A DNA stretch of 64,000 nucleotides from NCBI RefSeq assembly GCF_000582785.1, contig NZ_HG931173.1:805865-869864 (forward strand), read 5' to 3'. The stretch comes from Candidatus Blastococcus massiliensis AP3. GTDB lineage: Bacteria > Actinomycetota > Actinomycetes > Mycobacteriales > Geodermatophilaceae. This document shows, piece after piece, positions 9,884-18,124 of the stretch. The position numbers were made by a program, and so were the translations under genes. The notes below the pieces were generated by a model, which worked only from the letters and a program-made list of their open reading frames with translations, did no database searches and had not been told where the DNA came from. Numbering within the stretch: the first letter of the stretch is position 1; each line of letters starts with the position of its first letter.

Positions 9884-10245
9884 TCACGGTCGGGATCGGT
9901 GCGCGGTCGGGGGTGAGCGCCGGGGAGGTGCTCGCCGCGGTCGACGCGGTGCTGCCCGCCGGCGCCGGCGCCGGCGACGTGCGGGTGGCGACCCTCGACG
10001 CACGGGCGCAGGAGCCCGGCCTGCGGGAGGCGGCCGCCGCGCGTGGCTGGCCGCTGGCCGGCCACACGGCGACCGCGCTCGCCCGGGTCCGGACCCCGAC
10101 GGTGTCGGCCCGGGTGGCGGCCGAGGTGGGCACCGGTTCGGTGGCCGAGGCCGCAGCCCTGGTGCACGGCGGCTCGCTCGTGGTCCCCAGGACGGTGTGC
10201 GGCCGGGTGACCGTCGCGGTGGCCTCCGGTGCGCCGGCCCCATGA
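9880..10245 (+). CDS. cobE: Cobalamin biosynthesis protein CobE / CbiG C-terminal domain
   Basis: 121 residues matching the small CobE/CbiG C-terminal domain: [13 protein letters not shown] at the N-terminus, then the [11 protein letters not shown] block near residue 86. CbiG opens the delta-lactone of the corrin ring; the stand-alone C-terminal domain is assigned to cobalamin synthesis, but its exact step is not firmly established. GTG 9880 overlaps the cbiO stop and the 3' end overlaps the next gene. Confidence 0.82.
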   Translation: MITVGIGARSGVSAGEVLAAVDAVLPAGAGAGDVRVATLDARAQEPGLREAAAARGWPLAGHTATALARVRTPTVSARVAAEVGTGSVAEAAALVHGGSLVVPRTVCGRVTVAVASGAPAP

Positions 10246-11285
10246 CCGACCTCCACCACCACGGTGACGCCGAGCTGGGCCCCGGCCTGGTCGACCTGGC
10301 CGTCAACGTGCGCGCCGACGCCCCGCCGCCCTGGCTGCGCGCAGTCCTGCACGAGTCGATCGACGCCGTGGCGGCGTACCCCGATCCCGGCCCGGCCCGG
10401 ACGGCGGTCGCCGCCGCGCACGGCCGCCCGGTCGACGAGGTGCTCCTGACCGCGGGCGCGGCCGAGGCCTTCGTCCTGATCGCCCGTGCGGTGCGCCCCC
10501 GCCTCGCAGCCGTCGTCCACCCCTCGTTCACCGAGCCGGAGGCGGCGCTGCGCGCGGCCGGGCACCCGGTCGTCCGGGTGGGGCTGCGCGCCGAGGACGG
10601 CTGGCGGCTCGACCCGGCCGCCGTGCCCGAGGAGGCCGACCTCGTCGTGCTCGGCAACCCGACGAACCCCACCTCCGTGCTGCACCCGGCAGCCGATGTC
10701 GCCGCCCTCGCCCGTCCGGGCCGTGTGCTCGTGGTCGACGAGGCCTTCGCCGACACGGTCCCGGGGGAACCGGAGAGCCTCGCCGCCCGGCGAGACGTCC
10801 CCGGGTTGCTCGTCGTCCGCAGCCTGACCAAGACGTGGGGGCTGGCCGGCCTGCGAGTGGGCTACGCGCTGGCCGACGCGGCGCTCGTCGCGCGCCTGGC
10901 GGCCGCGCAGCCCCACTGGCCCGTGTCCACGCCGGCGCTCGCCACGCTGACCGCTTGCACCACCCCCGCGGCGCGGGCCGAGGCCGAGGCAGCCGCGCGC
11001 GACCTCGACCGCTGGCGGGCCGCCCTGGTGGCCGGCCTGCCGCCCTCCGTCGTCCTCGAGGGCCGACCGCGCTCGTCGTTCGTCCTGCTCCGCGTCCCCG
11101 ACGGGGCGCGGGTGCGGGCGCTGCTCCGGGACCGGGGCTGGGCGGTGCGCCGCGGCGACACCTTCCCCGGCCTCGGCCCCGACCACCTGCGGGTCGCGGT
11201 GCGCCCACCCGAGGTCTCCGCGGCCTTCACCGCCGCCCTCGCCGACGTCCTCCCGCCCGCCCCGCTCCCCGAGGAGGTGCCATGA
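10242..11285 (+). CDS. cobC: CobC-like PLP-dependent aminotransferase/decarboxylase
   Basis: 347 residues of the fold-type I aminotransferase (HisC/CobC-like) family. The PLP lysine lies in SLTKTWGLAGLRVGY, the GNPTNPTSVL block binds PLP, and LVVDEAFAD is the Asp-bearing strand. In actinobacterial cobalamin loci this gene (Rv2231c-like) is assigned as threonine-phosphate decarboxylase, providing the aminopropanol linker. A true HisC role is unlikely given the operon. The start ATG overlaps cobE and the stop overlaps the next ATG. Confidence 0.82.
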   Translation: MTDLHHHGDAELGPGLVDLAVNVRADAPPPWLRAVLHESIDAVAAYPDPGPARTAVAAAHGRPVDEVLLTAGAAEAFVLIARAVRPRLAAVVHPSFTEPEAALRAAGHPVVRVGLRAEDGWRLDPAAVPEEADLVVLGNPTNPTSVLHPAADVAALARPGRVLVVDEAFADTVPGEPESLAARRDVPGLLVVRSLTKTWGLAGLRVGYALADAALVARLAAAQPHWPVSTPALATLTACTTPAARAEAEAAARDLDRWRAALVAGLPPSVVLEGRPRSSFVLLRVPDGARVRALLRDRGWAVRRGDTFPGLGPDHLRVAVRPPEVSAAFTAALADVLPPAPLPEEVP

Positions 11286-12472
11286 GCACCGCGCCCCTCC
11301 CCTCCACCTCCGCGACGCTCCACCCGGTCGGTCTCCGGCTGCAGGGCCGCCGGGTGGTCGTCGTCGGCGGCGGGTCCGCCGGGTACCGGGCGACCGCCGG
11401 GCTGGTGCACGCCGGTGCGTCCGTGACCGTCGTCAGCCCCGCCGTCGTCCCCGCGCTCGAGGCGATGGCCGGCTCCGGCGCGCTGTCGTGGGTCCGCCGT
11501 CCCTACGCAGCCGGCGACCTCGCGGACGCCTGGTACGCCGTCGCCGCGACCGGGGATCCGGCGGTGGACGGGGCCGTCGCCGACGACGCCGAGCGGGCCC
11601 GGGTCTTCTGCACCCGCCCCGGCGCCCCGGAGACGTCCAGCGCCCAGCCCGCGCCCACGGACGCGGAGGACCCGCCTCGGCCCGAGCGCGGGGCCGGCCG
11701 GGTGGTGCTCGTCGGCGGTGGCCCGGGCGACCCGGGGCTGATCACGGTGCGCGGCCAGCAGGCGCTGTCGAGGGCCGACGTCGTCGTCGTCGACAACCTC
11801 GGCCCGCGCGCCCTGGTGGCCGGGCTCCGGCCCGGCGTCGGGATCGTCGACGCCTCGAAGCTGCCGCGCGGCCGCGCGATGCCCCAGGAGGAGATCAACG
11901 CCCGGCTGGTCGAGCACGCGCGGGCCGGCCGGCTCGTGGTCCGCCTCAAGGGCGGCGACCCGTTCGTGTTCGGGCGGGGCATGGAGGAGCTGGTGGCCTG
12001 CACGGCCGCGGGCGTGCCCGTCGAGATCGTCCCGGGCGTGACCAGCGCCGTGGCCGTCCCGGGCCTCGCCGGTGTCCCCGTGACACACCGGGGGCTCACC
12101 CACGAGTTCGTCGTCGTCTCGGGTCACGTGCCGCCGGGACACCCCCTGTCACTCGTGGACTGGTCCGCGATCGGCCGCCTGCGCGGCACGGTCGTCGTCC
12201 TCATGGGCGTCGAGAACGCCGCGGCGATCGCGGCCGCCCTCGTCGAGCACGGCAGGCCACCCGGCACCCCCGTCGCCGTGGTGACCGACGGGACGACGGC
12301 GACGCAGCGCACGGTGCGGACGACCCTCGAGCACCTCGGCACCACGATGCGCGACGAGGACGTCCGCCCACCCGCCGTCTGGGTGGTCGGCGAGGTCGTC
12401 CGGCTGGCCGCACAGGACGTGCCGGCCCCTGCCGACGCGTCCTGTGCGGCTCAGCGGACCGTCAGGGGCTGA
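11282..12472 (+). CDS. cobA: Uroporphyrinogen-III C-methyltransferase with a CysG-N-like domain
   Basis: Makes precorrin-2 from uroporphyrinogen III by two SAM-dependent methylations at the entry to corrin synthesis. Of 396 residues, about 10-120 form a Met8/CysG-N Rossmann domain (VVVVGGGSAGYRAT). About 139-375 form the SUMT domain with VGGGPGDPGLIT, RLKGGDPFVFGRG and EIVPGVTSA. The N-terminal domain is shorter than in full CysG, lacking the dimerisation/ferrochelatase part, so dehydrogenase activity is possible but unproven. The 3' end overlaps the convergent FKBP gene by 11 bp. Confidence 0.88.
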   Translation: MSTAPLPSTSATLHPVGLRLQGRRVVVVGGGSAGYRATAGLVHAGASVTVVSPAVVPALEAMAGSGALSWVRRPYAAGDLADAWYAVAATGDPAVDGAVADDAERARVFCTRPGAPETSSAQPAPTDAEDPPRPERGAGRVVLVGGGPGDPGLITVRGQQALSRADVVVVDNLGPRALVAGLRPGVGIVDASKLPRGRAMPQEEINARLVEHARAGRLVVRLKGGDPFVFGRGMEELVACTAAGVPVEIVPGVTSAVAVPGLAGVPVTHRGLTHEFVVVSGHVPPGHPLSLVDWSAIGRLRGTVVVLMGVENAAAIAAALVEHGRPPGTPVAVVTDGTTATQRTVRTTLEHLGTTMRDEDVRPPAVWVVGEVVRLAAQDVPAPADASCAAQRTVRG

Positions 12473-13022
12473 CCTCGACCAGGTCCAGTACGAACACCAG
12501 GGTCGAGCCGCCGGGGATCGGGCCGCGGTCCTGGTCGCCGTAGCCGAGCTCGCTGGGGATCGTGACGATCCGCCGGCCGCCGACCTGCATGCCGGTGATC
12601 GCCTGCTCGAAGCCGGGGATGACCATGCCCTGCCCCACCGGCACGGGCAGCGGGCGGCCGGGCGCGCCGCCGCTCCAGGACGCGTCGAACTCCTCGCCGG
12701 TCTCGTAGAAGGTGCCGACGTACTGGACCGCGGCGGTCGTCCCCGCGACGGCCTCCGCGCCGGTCCCGACCACGACGTCGCTGATCACCAGGCCGCAGGG
12801 CGGCGGCGCGTCGGACCCGGGAACCTCGGGCTTCACCGCGAGGTCGGCGGAGACCCCCGGTGCCGGCTCGGCGGTCGCCGGCCTCTCCTCGCAGGCCTGC
12901 GTGGTGGGCGCGGCCGTGCTGTCCGCGGGCGACTCCGCGTCGTCGTCGCTCCCGCCGCAGGCGGCCAGGGAGACGGACATCGCGACGGCGAGCAACGCCC
13001 GCGAGGCGGTACGGCGGAACAT
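12462..13022 (-). CDS. FKBP-type peptidyl-prolyl isomerase lipoprotein
   Basis: 186 residues. A lipoprotein signal peptide ends in SLAACGGS (lipobox Cys near residue 22), followed by an acidic, Ser/Thr-rich tether. The FKBP domain occupies the last 110 residues and includes VQYVGTFYETGEEFDASW, VIPGFEQAITGM, GGRRIVTIPSELGYGD and STLVFVLDLVEV. Predicted to act on extracytoplasmic proteins while anchored to the outer face of the membrane. The start was placed at the Met that precedes the signal peptide; upstream codons are not protein-like. Confidence 0.9.
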   Translation of the reverse strand: MFRRTASRALLAVAMSVSLAACGGSDDDAESPADSTAAPTTQACEERPATAEPAPGVSADLAVKPEVPGSDAPPPCGLVISDVVVGTGAEAVAGTTAAVQYVGTFYETGEEFDASWSGGAPGRPLPVPVGQGMVIPGFEQAITGMQVGGRRIVTIPSELGYGDQDRGPIPGGSTLVFVLDLVEVSP

Positions 13023-13113
13023 CGGGTCACTCCTGGCGAGCAGCGCTCGGGTAGGGCTCTGGAGCCGGTTGGGGGGCGGCCGGTCGCACCGCCCCGGCCA
13101 TCGTCCCAGGCGG

Positions 13114-14439
13114 TCACATCTCGCTGACGATGCGCTGCAGGTCGTCGGCCATCGCGGTGGCCGCCCGGGAGGCACCGGAGATCGCGTCCTGCGCCTGCAT
13201 GGTCGAGGCGCTCTGCTCCTCGACCGCGGCCGCGATCGTCGCCTGCGTCTCGACCACGCCCGCGATGACCTCCTGCACCTGGGCCAGCGCGCTGCCCGCG
13301 GCCTCGACGTCGCCCCGCACGGCGTCGACGACGCGCCGGATCCGCTCGGTGGCCTCCGCCGTCTCCGACGCCAGGTCCTTCACCTCGCCGGCCACGACGG
13401 CGAACCCCTTCCCGGCCTCACCGGCGCGGGCGGACTCGATGGTGGCGTTGAGCGCCAGCAGGTTGGTCTGGTCGGCGATGGTGGAGATGCTGCCGGCGAT
13501 CTGGTCGATCTCGGCCATGGTCGTGGCGAGCCGGGCGACGGTCTCGGCCCCTTCCCGCGAACCGGCGCTCGCCGCGTGCGCGGTGCTCGTCGCGGTGCCG
13601 GCCGCGGTGGCGATCTCGTCGATGGCCGCGCTGAGGGCGGCCATCACGTCGGTCGCCGTCCCGACGTTCTCGTCCAGGCGCCGTCCGGCCTCCAGCAGGG
13701 AGGCGAGCTTCTCCTCGACCATCGCGGCCCGCTCCTCGCGGTGCGCCAGGGCAGCGGCCGCCTCGTCCGCGGCGCGGGCACGCTCCTCGGCCAGTTCGCC
13801 CTGGGCCCGCGCCTGCGCGACGGCCTGCTCCTCGGCGCGACGCTGCTCGGCGCGGCGGCCGCGGTCGGCCTCCTCGGTGAACTTCCAGCCGTAGGCGAGG
13901 AAGACCGCCTCGGCCAGCAGGAAGACGGCGTGGAGCAGGGCGAACGCGATCGGGTTCTCGTGCGCCTCGTGGGTCGAGAAGACCGACTCGGGCATGGCCA
14001 GGCTCATGACGGCGTGGTGCACGGCCACGAAGAGCACGGCGAGGATGAACGGCGTCCACTGCTGGTAGAGCGCGACGAGGGCCAGCAGCGCGTAGAACCA
14101 GATGTGCAGGTCGGTGAGCCCACCACCGACGTGCACGAGCACGTCCGCGCCGATCATCAGCCCGAGGCTGACGGCGCTGGCTCGTGCCACCTGGGGTCGG
14201 AGGGTGAACCCCAGGACGAGCAGGAGCACGATCACGGCGAGCTGGCCCCACAGCAGCCAGCCGCCCACCCCCCGGTACAGCCCCAGGGCGGCCAGCACCG
14301 GCGGATGCACCGCCAGGACGCCGGAGATGACGCGGTGCCTGGGGAGGAAGGCGCGCTCGTCGAGACGGGCGCCGCGCGGGATGGCGGCCCAGAAGCCGGT
14401 GCGCCCGCGGTCCGTCGGTGCTGCGAGGGAGGTCGTCAC
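13114..14439 (-). CDS. Membrane methyl-accepting chemotaxis protein
   Basis: 441 residues. The N-terminal third has about six hydrophobic segments (residues 35-180) with little periplasmic sequence, so the sensor is probably within or at the membrane. A coiled coil (Glu/Arg/Ala-rich, about 185-265) follows, then the cytoplasmic signalling domain with the hairpin tip [20 protein letters not shown]. No HAMP domain was recognised. GTG 14439 was chosen because hydrophobic coding begins just after it, and a sigma-28-like promoter ends 7 bp upstream, implying a leaderless mRNA. No che genes lie nearby, so it is an orphan receptor. Confidence 0.9.
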   Translation of the reverse strand: MTTSLAAPTDRGRTGFWAAIPRGARLDERAFLPRHRVISGVLAVHPPVLAALGLYRGVGGWLLWGQLAVIVLLLVLGFTLRPQVARASAVSLGLMIGADVLVHVGGGLTDLHIWFYALLALVALYQQWTPFILAVLFVAVHHAVMSLAMPESVFSTHEAHENPIAFALLHAVFLLAEAVFLAYGWKFTEEADRGRRAEQRRAEEQAVAQARAQGELAEERARAADEAAAALAHREERAAMVEEKLASLLEAGRRLDENVGTATDVMAALSAAIDEIATAAGTATSTAHAASAGSREGAETVARLATTMAEIDQIAGSISTIADQTNLLALNATIESARAGEAGKGFAVVAGEVKDLASETAEATERIRRVVDAVRGDVEAAGSALAQVQEVIAGVVETQATIAAAVEEQSASTMQAQDAISGASRAATAMADDLQRIVSEM

Positions 14440-14446
14440 TGATGGA

Positions 14447-14473
14447 CTATCGGCGCTCCGGCGGATGAATTGA
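14447..14473 (-). promoter_or_regulatory. Sigma-28 (FliA/WhiG-type) promoter of the chemoreceptor
   Basis: On the minus strand, TCAA (14473-14470), a 15-bp spacer, and GCCGATAG (14454-14447). This is 7 of 8 at the -10 and 3 of 4 at the -35 against TAAA-N15-GCCGATAA. The -10 ends 7 bp before GTG 14439, so transcription should start at or next to the start codon. Motility-linked genes are typical targets of this sigma class. Confidence 0.65.
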
Positions 14474-14549
14474 CCACAACCGATGTAGTCGTTCCATCGT
14501 TTCCGTCGTCCGGTGCATCCGGACGCACCGGTCCGCACGAACACCGGTC

Positions 14550-14771
14550 GTGGACCCGCGCCAGTGGATCCTGCAGCCCCTCGTGGATGCCGGACTGCCT
14601 CCCCAGACCATCGCCGATCTGCTGTTCCGCCTGAGCTTCGAGGCCGTGGCGTCGGACGGCACACTGGCCGGCGGAGCGCATGCCGTCGTCGACGGCCGGC
14701 CCGCTCCGGTCCGTGCCGCCTGGGTGGAGACGCTCAGCCGGATGATCGCGGCGGCGGAGCTGACCTCCTAG
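14550..14771 (+). CDS. Small hypothetical protein
   Basis: 73 residues from GTG 14550, unrecognised. It has an amphipathic helical look ([31 protein letters not shown]) and no membrane segment, Cys or motif. It lies between the chemoreceptor (divergent) and nikE (convergent). Its TAG stop shares the palindrome CTAG with the nikE stop. Base composition by codon position looks coding, but it could be spurious. Confidence 0.5.
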   Translation: MDPRQWILQPLVDAGLPPQTIADLLFRLSFEAVASDGTLAGGAHAVVDGRPAPVRAAWVETLSRMIAAAELTS

Positions 14772-15385
14772 GAGGGTCGCTCCTCCACCGGCGACGGCGT
14801 CCAGTCCAGAACCCGGCCGGCGACGGCGTCCAGCAGCGGCCGGTCGTGCGAGACGGCCAGGACGCCGATGCCCGCCTCGCGGCAGCGCTCGAGGAGCAGC
14901 GTCCAGATCCGCGCCTGGGTGACCGCGTCGAGGCTCGCGCTGATCTCGTCGGCCACCAGGTAGCGGGGTCGTGCGAGCAGCGCCCGGGCGAGGTTGACGC
15001 GCTGCAGCTCGCCGCCGCTGATCTCGTGGGGGTACCGGTCCAGCCAGGCCGCGGGCACGAGCCGCTCGTCGGCCGCTCCGGCGTCCGCGGCGGCCAGGAT
15101 CCGGCGCACCGTCCAGCGGGGATCCATGGCGCGCTCGGGGTGCTGGAGCACCAGTTGCACCGGGTGCGGCGCCCGGCGCGAGCGCGGCACCTCGCCGTCG
15201 ACGGTGACCCGGCCCCGGTCGGGCCGCGCGTGACCGGCGAGCAGCCGGCCGAGGGTGCTCTTGCCACCACCGCTGGGCCCGCACAGCCCGACCACCTCGC
15301 CGGCCTCGACCCGCAGGTCCACGCCCGCGAGCACCCACGGCCGGTCGGCGGCGTAGCGGAACCAGAGCTCCTCGGCCTGGAGCAT
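14768..15385 (-). CDS. nikE: Nickel/peptide ABC importer ATPase, NikE/DppF type
   Basis: 205 residues, short for the family (usually 250-330) because it lacks the C-terminal oligopeptide extension. Walker A is GPSGGGKST, the signature is ISGGELQRVNLARALL, and Walker B is YLVADEISAS. It is last in the five-gene importer run, and its ATG overlaps the nikD stop by 1 nt. Nickel specificity is inferred from the Nur-type box in front of the run. Confidence 0.82.
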   Translation of the reverse strand: MLQAEELWFRYAADRPWVLAGVDLRVEAGEVVGLCGPSGGGKSTLGRLLAGHARPDRGRVTVDGEVPRSRRAPHPVQLVLQHPERAMDPRWTVRRILAAADAGAADERLVPAAWLDRYPHEISGGELQRVNLARALLARPRYLVADEISASLDAVTQARIWTLLLERCREAGIGVLAVSHDRPLLDAVAGRVLDWTPSPVEERPS

Positions 15386-16185
15386 CAGACGCCCTCCACC
15401 ACACGGAAGCCGTTGCCCGGGAGCGCCTGCCAGAGCGCTCGGGTGTACGGGTGGCTGAGCGCGGCGCCGTCGCCGGTGAAGGCGGCAGGGTCGGCGACGT
15501 CGACGGTGCGCCCGTCGCGGGCGATCACCACCCGGTCGGCCACCTCGAGCGCCGCACTCAACTCGTGGGTGATGAGCACGACGGCGCTCCCGGCGTCGGC
15601 CATGCCGCGGAACCCCTCGAGCGTCGCGCGGACGTCGGCGGGCGGCAGCCCGGTGGTGGGTTCGTCGGCGAACAGCACCCGTGGATCGGCCATGGTGGCC
15701 ATCGCGACCAGCACCCGTCGCGCCATGCCGCCGGAGAGCTCGTGCGGGTAGCGGCGCAGCACCTCGGGCCCGAGGCCCCGCCGTTCGAGGGCCTCGGCGG
15801 CCCCGCGCCGCGGATCGCGGTGCCCGGTCAGTCGCGCCGAGCGCCGCACCTGGCTGCCGACGGTGCGGAGCGGGTCGAGGAAGCTCGCTGCCTGCGGCAG
15901 CAGCGACATGCCTCGGCCCGCGTGCCGGCGGCGGCCGGCGGGGTCCAGCGGGTCGCCGTCGAGCAGCACCTCCCCGCGCTCCAGGGCGTTGGGCGGCAGC
16001 AGCCCGAGGACGGCGTGGGCGAGCAGGCTCTTGCCCGCGCCGCTGGCACCCACCAGGGCGACGACCTCGCCGGCCGCCACGGTGAGATCCATGCCGGTCA
16101 GGGCGTGCACGGTGCGCCGCCGCAGCCCCCGCTCGTACTGGAGGAAGTCGACCTCCAGCCCCCGCACCTCCAGCACCGCGCTCAC
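15385..16185 (-). CDS. nikD: Nickel/peptide ABC importer ATPase, NikD/DppD type
   Basis: 266 residues. Walker A is GASGAGKSLL, the signature region is LSGGMARRVLVAMA, and Walker B is VLFADEPTTGL; the H-loop is in ITHELSAA. The C-terminal SHPYTRALWQALPG is the start of the dipeptide/nickel importer extension. GTG 16185 overlaps the nikC stop by 4 nt. The frame is open upstream through nikC, but only as an out-of-frame shadow. Confidence 0.85.
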   Translation of the reverse strand: MSAVLEVRGLEVDFLQYERGLRRRTVHALTGMDLTVAAGEVVALVGASGAGKSLLAHAVLGLLPPNALERGEVLLDGDPLDPAGRRRHAGRGMSLLPQAASFLDPLRTVGSQVRRSARLTGHRDPRRGAAEALERRGLGPEVLRRYPHELSGGMARRVLVAMATMADPRVLFADEPTTGLPPADVRATLEGFRGMADAGSAVVLITHELSAALEVADRVVIARDGRTVDVADPAAFTGDGAALSHPYTRALWQALPGNGFRVVEGV

Positions 16186-17036
16186 AGGTGGTGGCTCCGC
16201 GGATCGAGCAGGGCCCGGGTGTTGTTGCCGATCGTGTCGACGAGCTTGACGACGACCAGCAGGCACAGCCCCGGCAGGACGGCGAGCCACCACGCGCCGG
16301 CGGTGAGGTAGCGCATCGACTCGGCCAGCAGGATGCCGATCGAGGGCTCCCCCGGGTCGACGCCCAGGCCGAGGAACGACAGCGCCGCCTCGTGCAGGAT
16401 CGCGTGCGGGAAGAGCAGCACCGTGCCGACGAGGAAGTGCCCGGTGAGATGACCGGCCAGGTGCCTGCGGGCGATCCAGGCCCGGCCGTGGCCCTGCTGC
16501 CGCGAGATCGCGACGTAGTCCGACGACATGACCTCGCGCGCCCGGCCGCGCAGCACGCGGGTGAGCGTGGGCCAGTGCGTCAGCGCGACGGCCACGATCA
16601 CGGCGTCGGTCCCGCCGCCCAGGGCGAAGGCGAGCAGGATCAGCAGCACCAGGTGCGGCAGGGCGAGGAAGAGGTCGACCAGCCAGCCGACGGCCCGGTC
16701 GACGACGCCGCCGAACACCGCCGCCAGGCATGCCAGCACCAGGGCGATGGCCGCGGAGACCACCGCGGCGGTCACGCCGACCACCAGGCTCAGCCGCAGG
16801 CCGGCCAGCGTGCGCGCGAGCATGTCCCGGCCCAGCCGGTCGGTGCCGAACCAGTGCTGGGCCGAGGGCCCGAGGTTGCGGTCGGTGAGGCTCGTGGTCT
16901 GGGCCGGGTCGGCGGCCAGCCCACCGGCCACGACCACGCCCACCACGACGGCGAGCGCGACGCCGACGTACCAGAGGGTGCGGCGGCGCCGGTCGAACCG
17001 CGGCCCGCGCCGCACCGGCTCGAGGACGGCGGTCAT
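16182..17036 (-). CDS. nikC: Nickel/peptide ABC importer permease, NikC/DppC type
   Basis: 284 residues. After an N-terminal membrane segment comes the DppC-type loop HWFGTDRLGRDMLART (near residues 86-101), then five further membrane helices. The EAA-like cytoplasmic loop AREVMSSDYVAISRQQGHG and the family block EAALSFLGLGVDPGEPS are present. It pairs with NikB to form the channel. Starts and stops overlap both neighbours by 4 nt. Confidence 0.87.
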   Translation of the reverse strand: MTAVLEPVRRGPRFDRRRRTLWYVGVALAVVVGVVVAGGLAADPAQTTSLTDRNLGPSAQHWFGTDRLGRDMLARTLAGLRLSLVVGVTAAVVSAAIALVLACLAAVFGGVVDRAVGWLVDLFLALPHLVLLILLAFALGGGTDAVIVAVALTHWPTLTRVLRGRAREVMSSDYVAISRQQGHGRAWIARRHLAGHLTGHFLVGTVLLFPHAILHEAALSFLGLGVDPGEPSIGILLAESMRYLTAGAWWLAVLPGLCLLVVVKLVDTIGNNTRALLDPRSHHL

Positions 17037-18124
17037 CGGGTGCCCTGACCGGCGGGCTGCGGGGCGGGCAGGGGGTCCGGTGCCAGCAGCGGTTCGGCCG
17101 GCTCGCCGCGGCCCCAGCGGGGGCGGCGGGCCCGACCGAGGTCGCGGGTGACCCGGGGGTCCAGGCGCGCGTGCACCAGGTCACCCGTCTGGTTGCCGAC
17201 GAAGACGAACACCGTCGTGAACAGCGCGATGCCCAGCAGCAGCGGCACGTCCTGGCCGAGCGCGGCCTGCGTCGTGGCCGCGCCGAGGCCGGGATAGGAG
17301 AACACCTGCTCGGCCAGCACCGACCCGCCGAACAGCTCCCCCAGCGAGGCGAACTGCAGCAGGACCGCCGGCGCCGCGGCGTTGCGCAGCACCGAGTGCA
17401 CGACCACGCCGCGGGTCGACTCCCCCTGGGCGCGGGCGAAGGCGACGTGGTCGCTGGCCATCGCCTCGATGACGGCGTGGCGCGTGTGCAGGACGACGGG
17501 CGCGACGCCCACGACCGAGAGGGTGAGCGCGGGCAGGACCAGGTGGTGCAGCCGGTCCAGCAGCGTGACGTCGTCGGCCAGCACGCCGACCGGCGCCGCG
17601 CAGCAGACCGGCGTCCAGCCGAGCGACACGGAGAAGACGTAGAGCAGCAGCAGGCCGACCCAGAACGTCGGCGCCGAGGCCAGGGTGTACGCCCACCAGC
17701 AGACCGCACGGTCGGTGAACCGCCCCTGACGGACACCGGCGAGCACCCCCAGCGCGAAACCGACGATCCCCGAGAGGACCCAGGCGGTCGCCATGAGTGC
17801 CAGGCTGGTCAGGAAGCGCTCGCCGATGACCTCGGTGACCGGCTGGTTGACCGTGAGCGAGCGGCCGAGATCGCCCTGGGCGACGTTGCCGAGCCACGCG
17901 GTGAAGCGCTCCAGCGGGGGGTCGCCCAGCCCCCACCGCTCGGCGATCTGCGCCCGCTGCTCGGGCCCGATCGCGGCGACGTCACCACCCACGTAGGCGT
18001 CGACCGGGTCCACCGGCGAGTTCACCATCAGGGCGAAGGACGCCGTCGCCACGGCCGCCAGCAGCAGGACCAGCCGGACCAGGCGCCCGGCCAGCCCCCG
18101 CATCGCGCGGGTCAGCAGCTCCAC
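17033..18124 (-). CDS. nikB: Nickel/peptide ABC importer permease, NikB/DppB type
   Basis: 363 residues with six predicted membrane helices. The N-terminal DppB pattern SPVDPVDAYVGGD, then RWGLGDPPLERFTAWL, is followed by GDLGRSLTVNQPV. The coupling loop is VIEAMASDHVAFARAQG. The Pro/Arg-rich C-terminal tail (about 335-363) is longer than usual. It overlaps nikA by 13 nt and nikC by 4 nt. Confidence 0.87.
   Translation of the reverse strand: MELLTRAMRGLAGRLVRLVLLLAAVATASFALMVNSPVDPVDAYVGGDVAAIGPEQRAQIAERWGLGDPPLERFTAWLGNVAQGDLGRSLTVNQPVTEVIGERFLTSLALMATAWVLSGIVGFALGVLAGVRQGRFTDRAVCWWAYTLASAPTFWVGLLLLYVFSVSLGWTPVCCAAPVGVLADDVTLLDRLHHLVLPALTLSVVGVAPVVLHTRHAVIEAMASDHVAFARAQGESTRGVVVHSVLRNAAAPAVLLQFASLGELFGGSVLAEQVFSYPGLGAATTQAALGQDVPLLLGIALFTTVFVFVGNQTGDLVHARLDPRVTRDLGRARRPRWGRGEPAEPLLAPDPLPAPQPAGQGTR

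Noticed and set aside
15385-17736. A 783-codon continuous frame that looks like a fused ABC protein
   Set aside because: Only the last 266 codons are protein-like (nikD). The upstream part is an out-of-frame reading of nikC and nikB.
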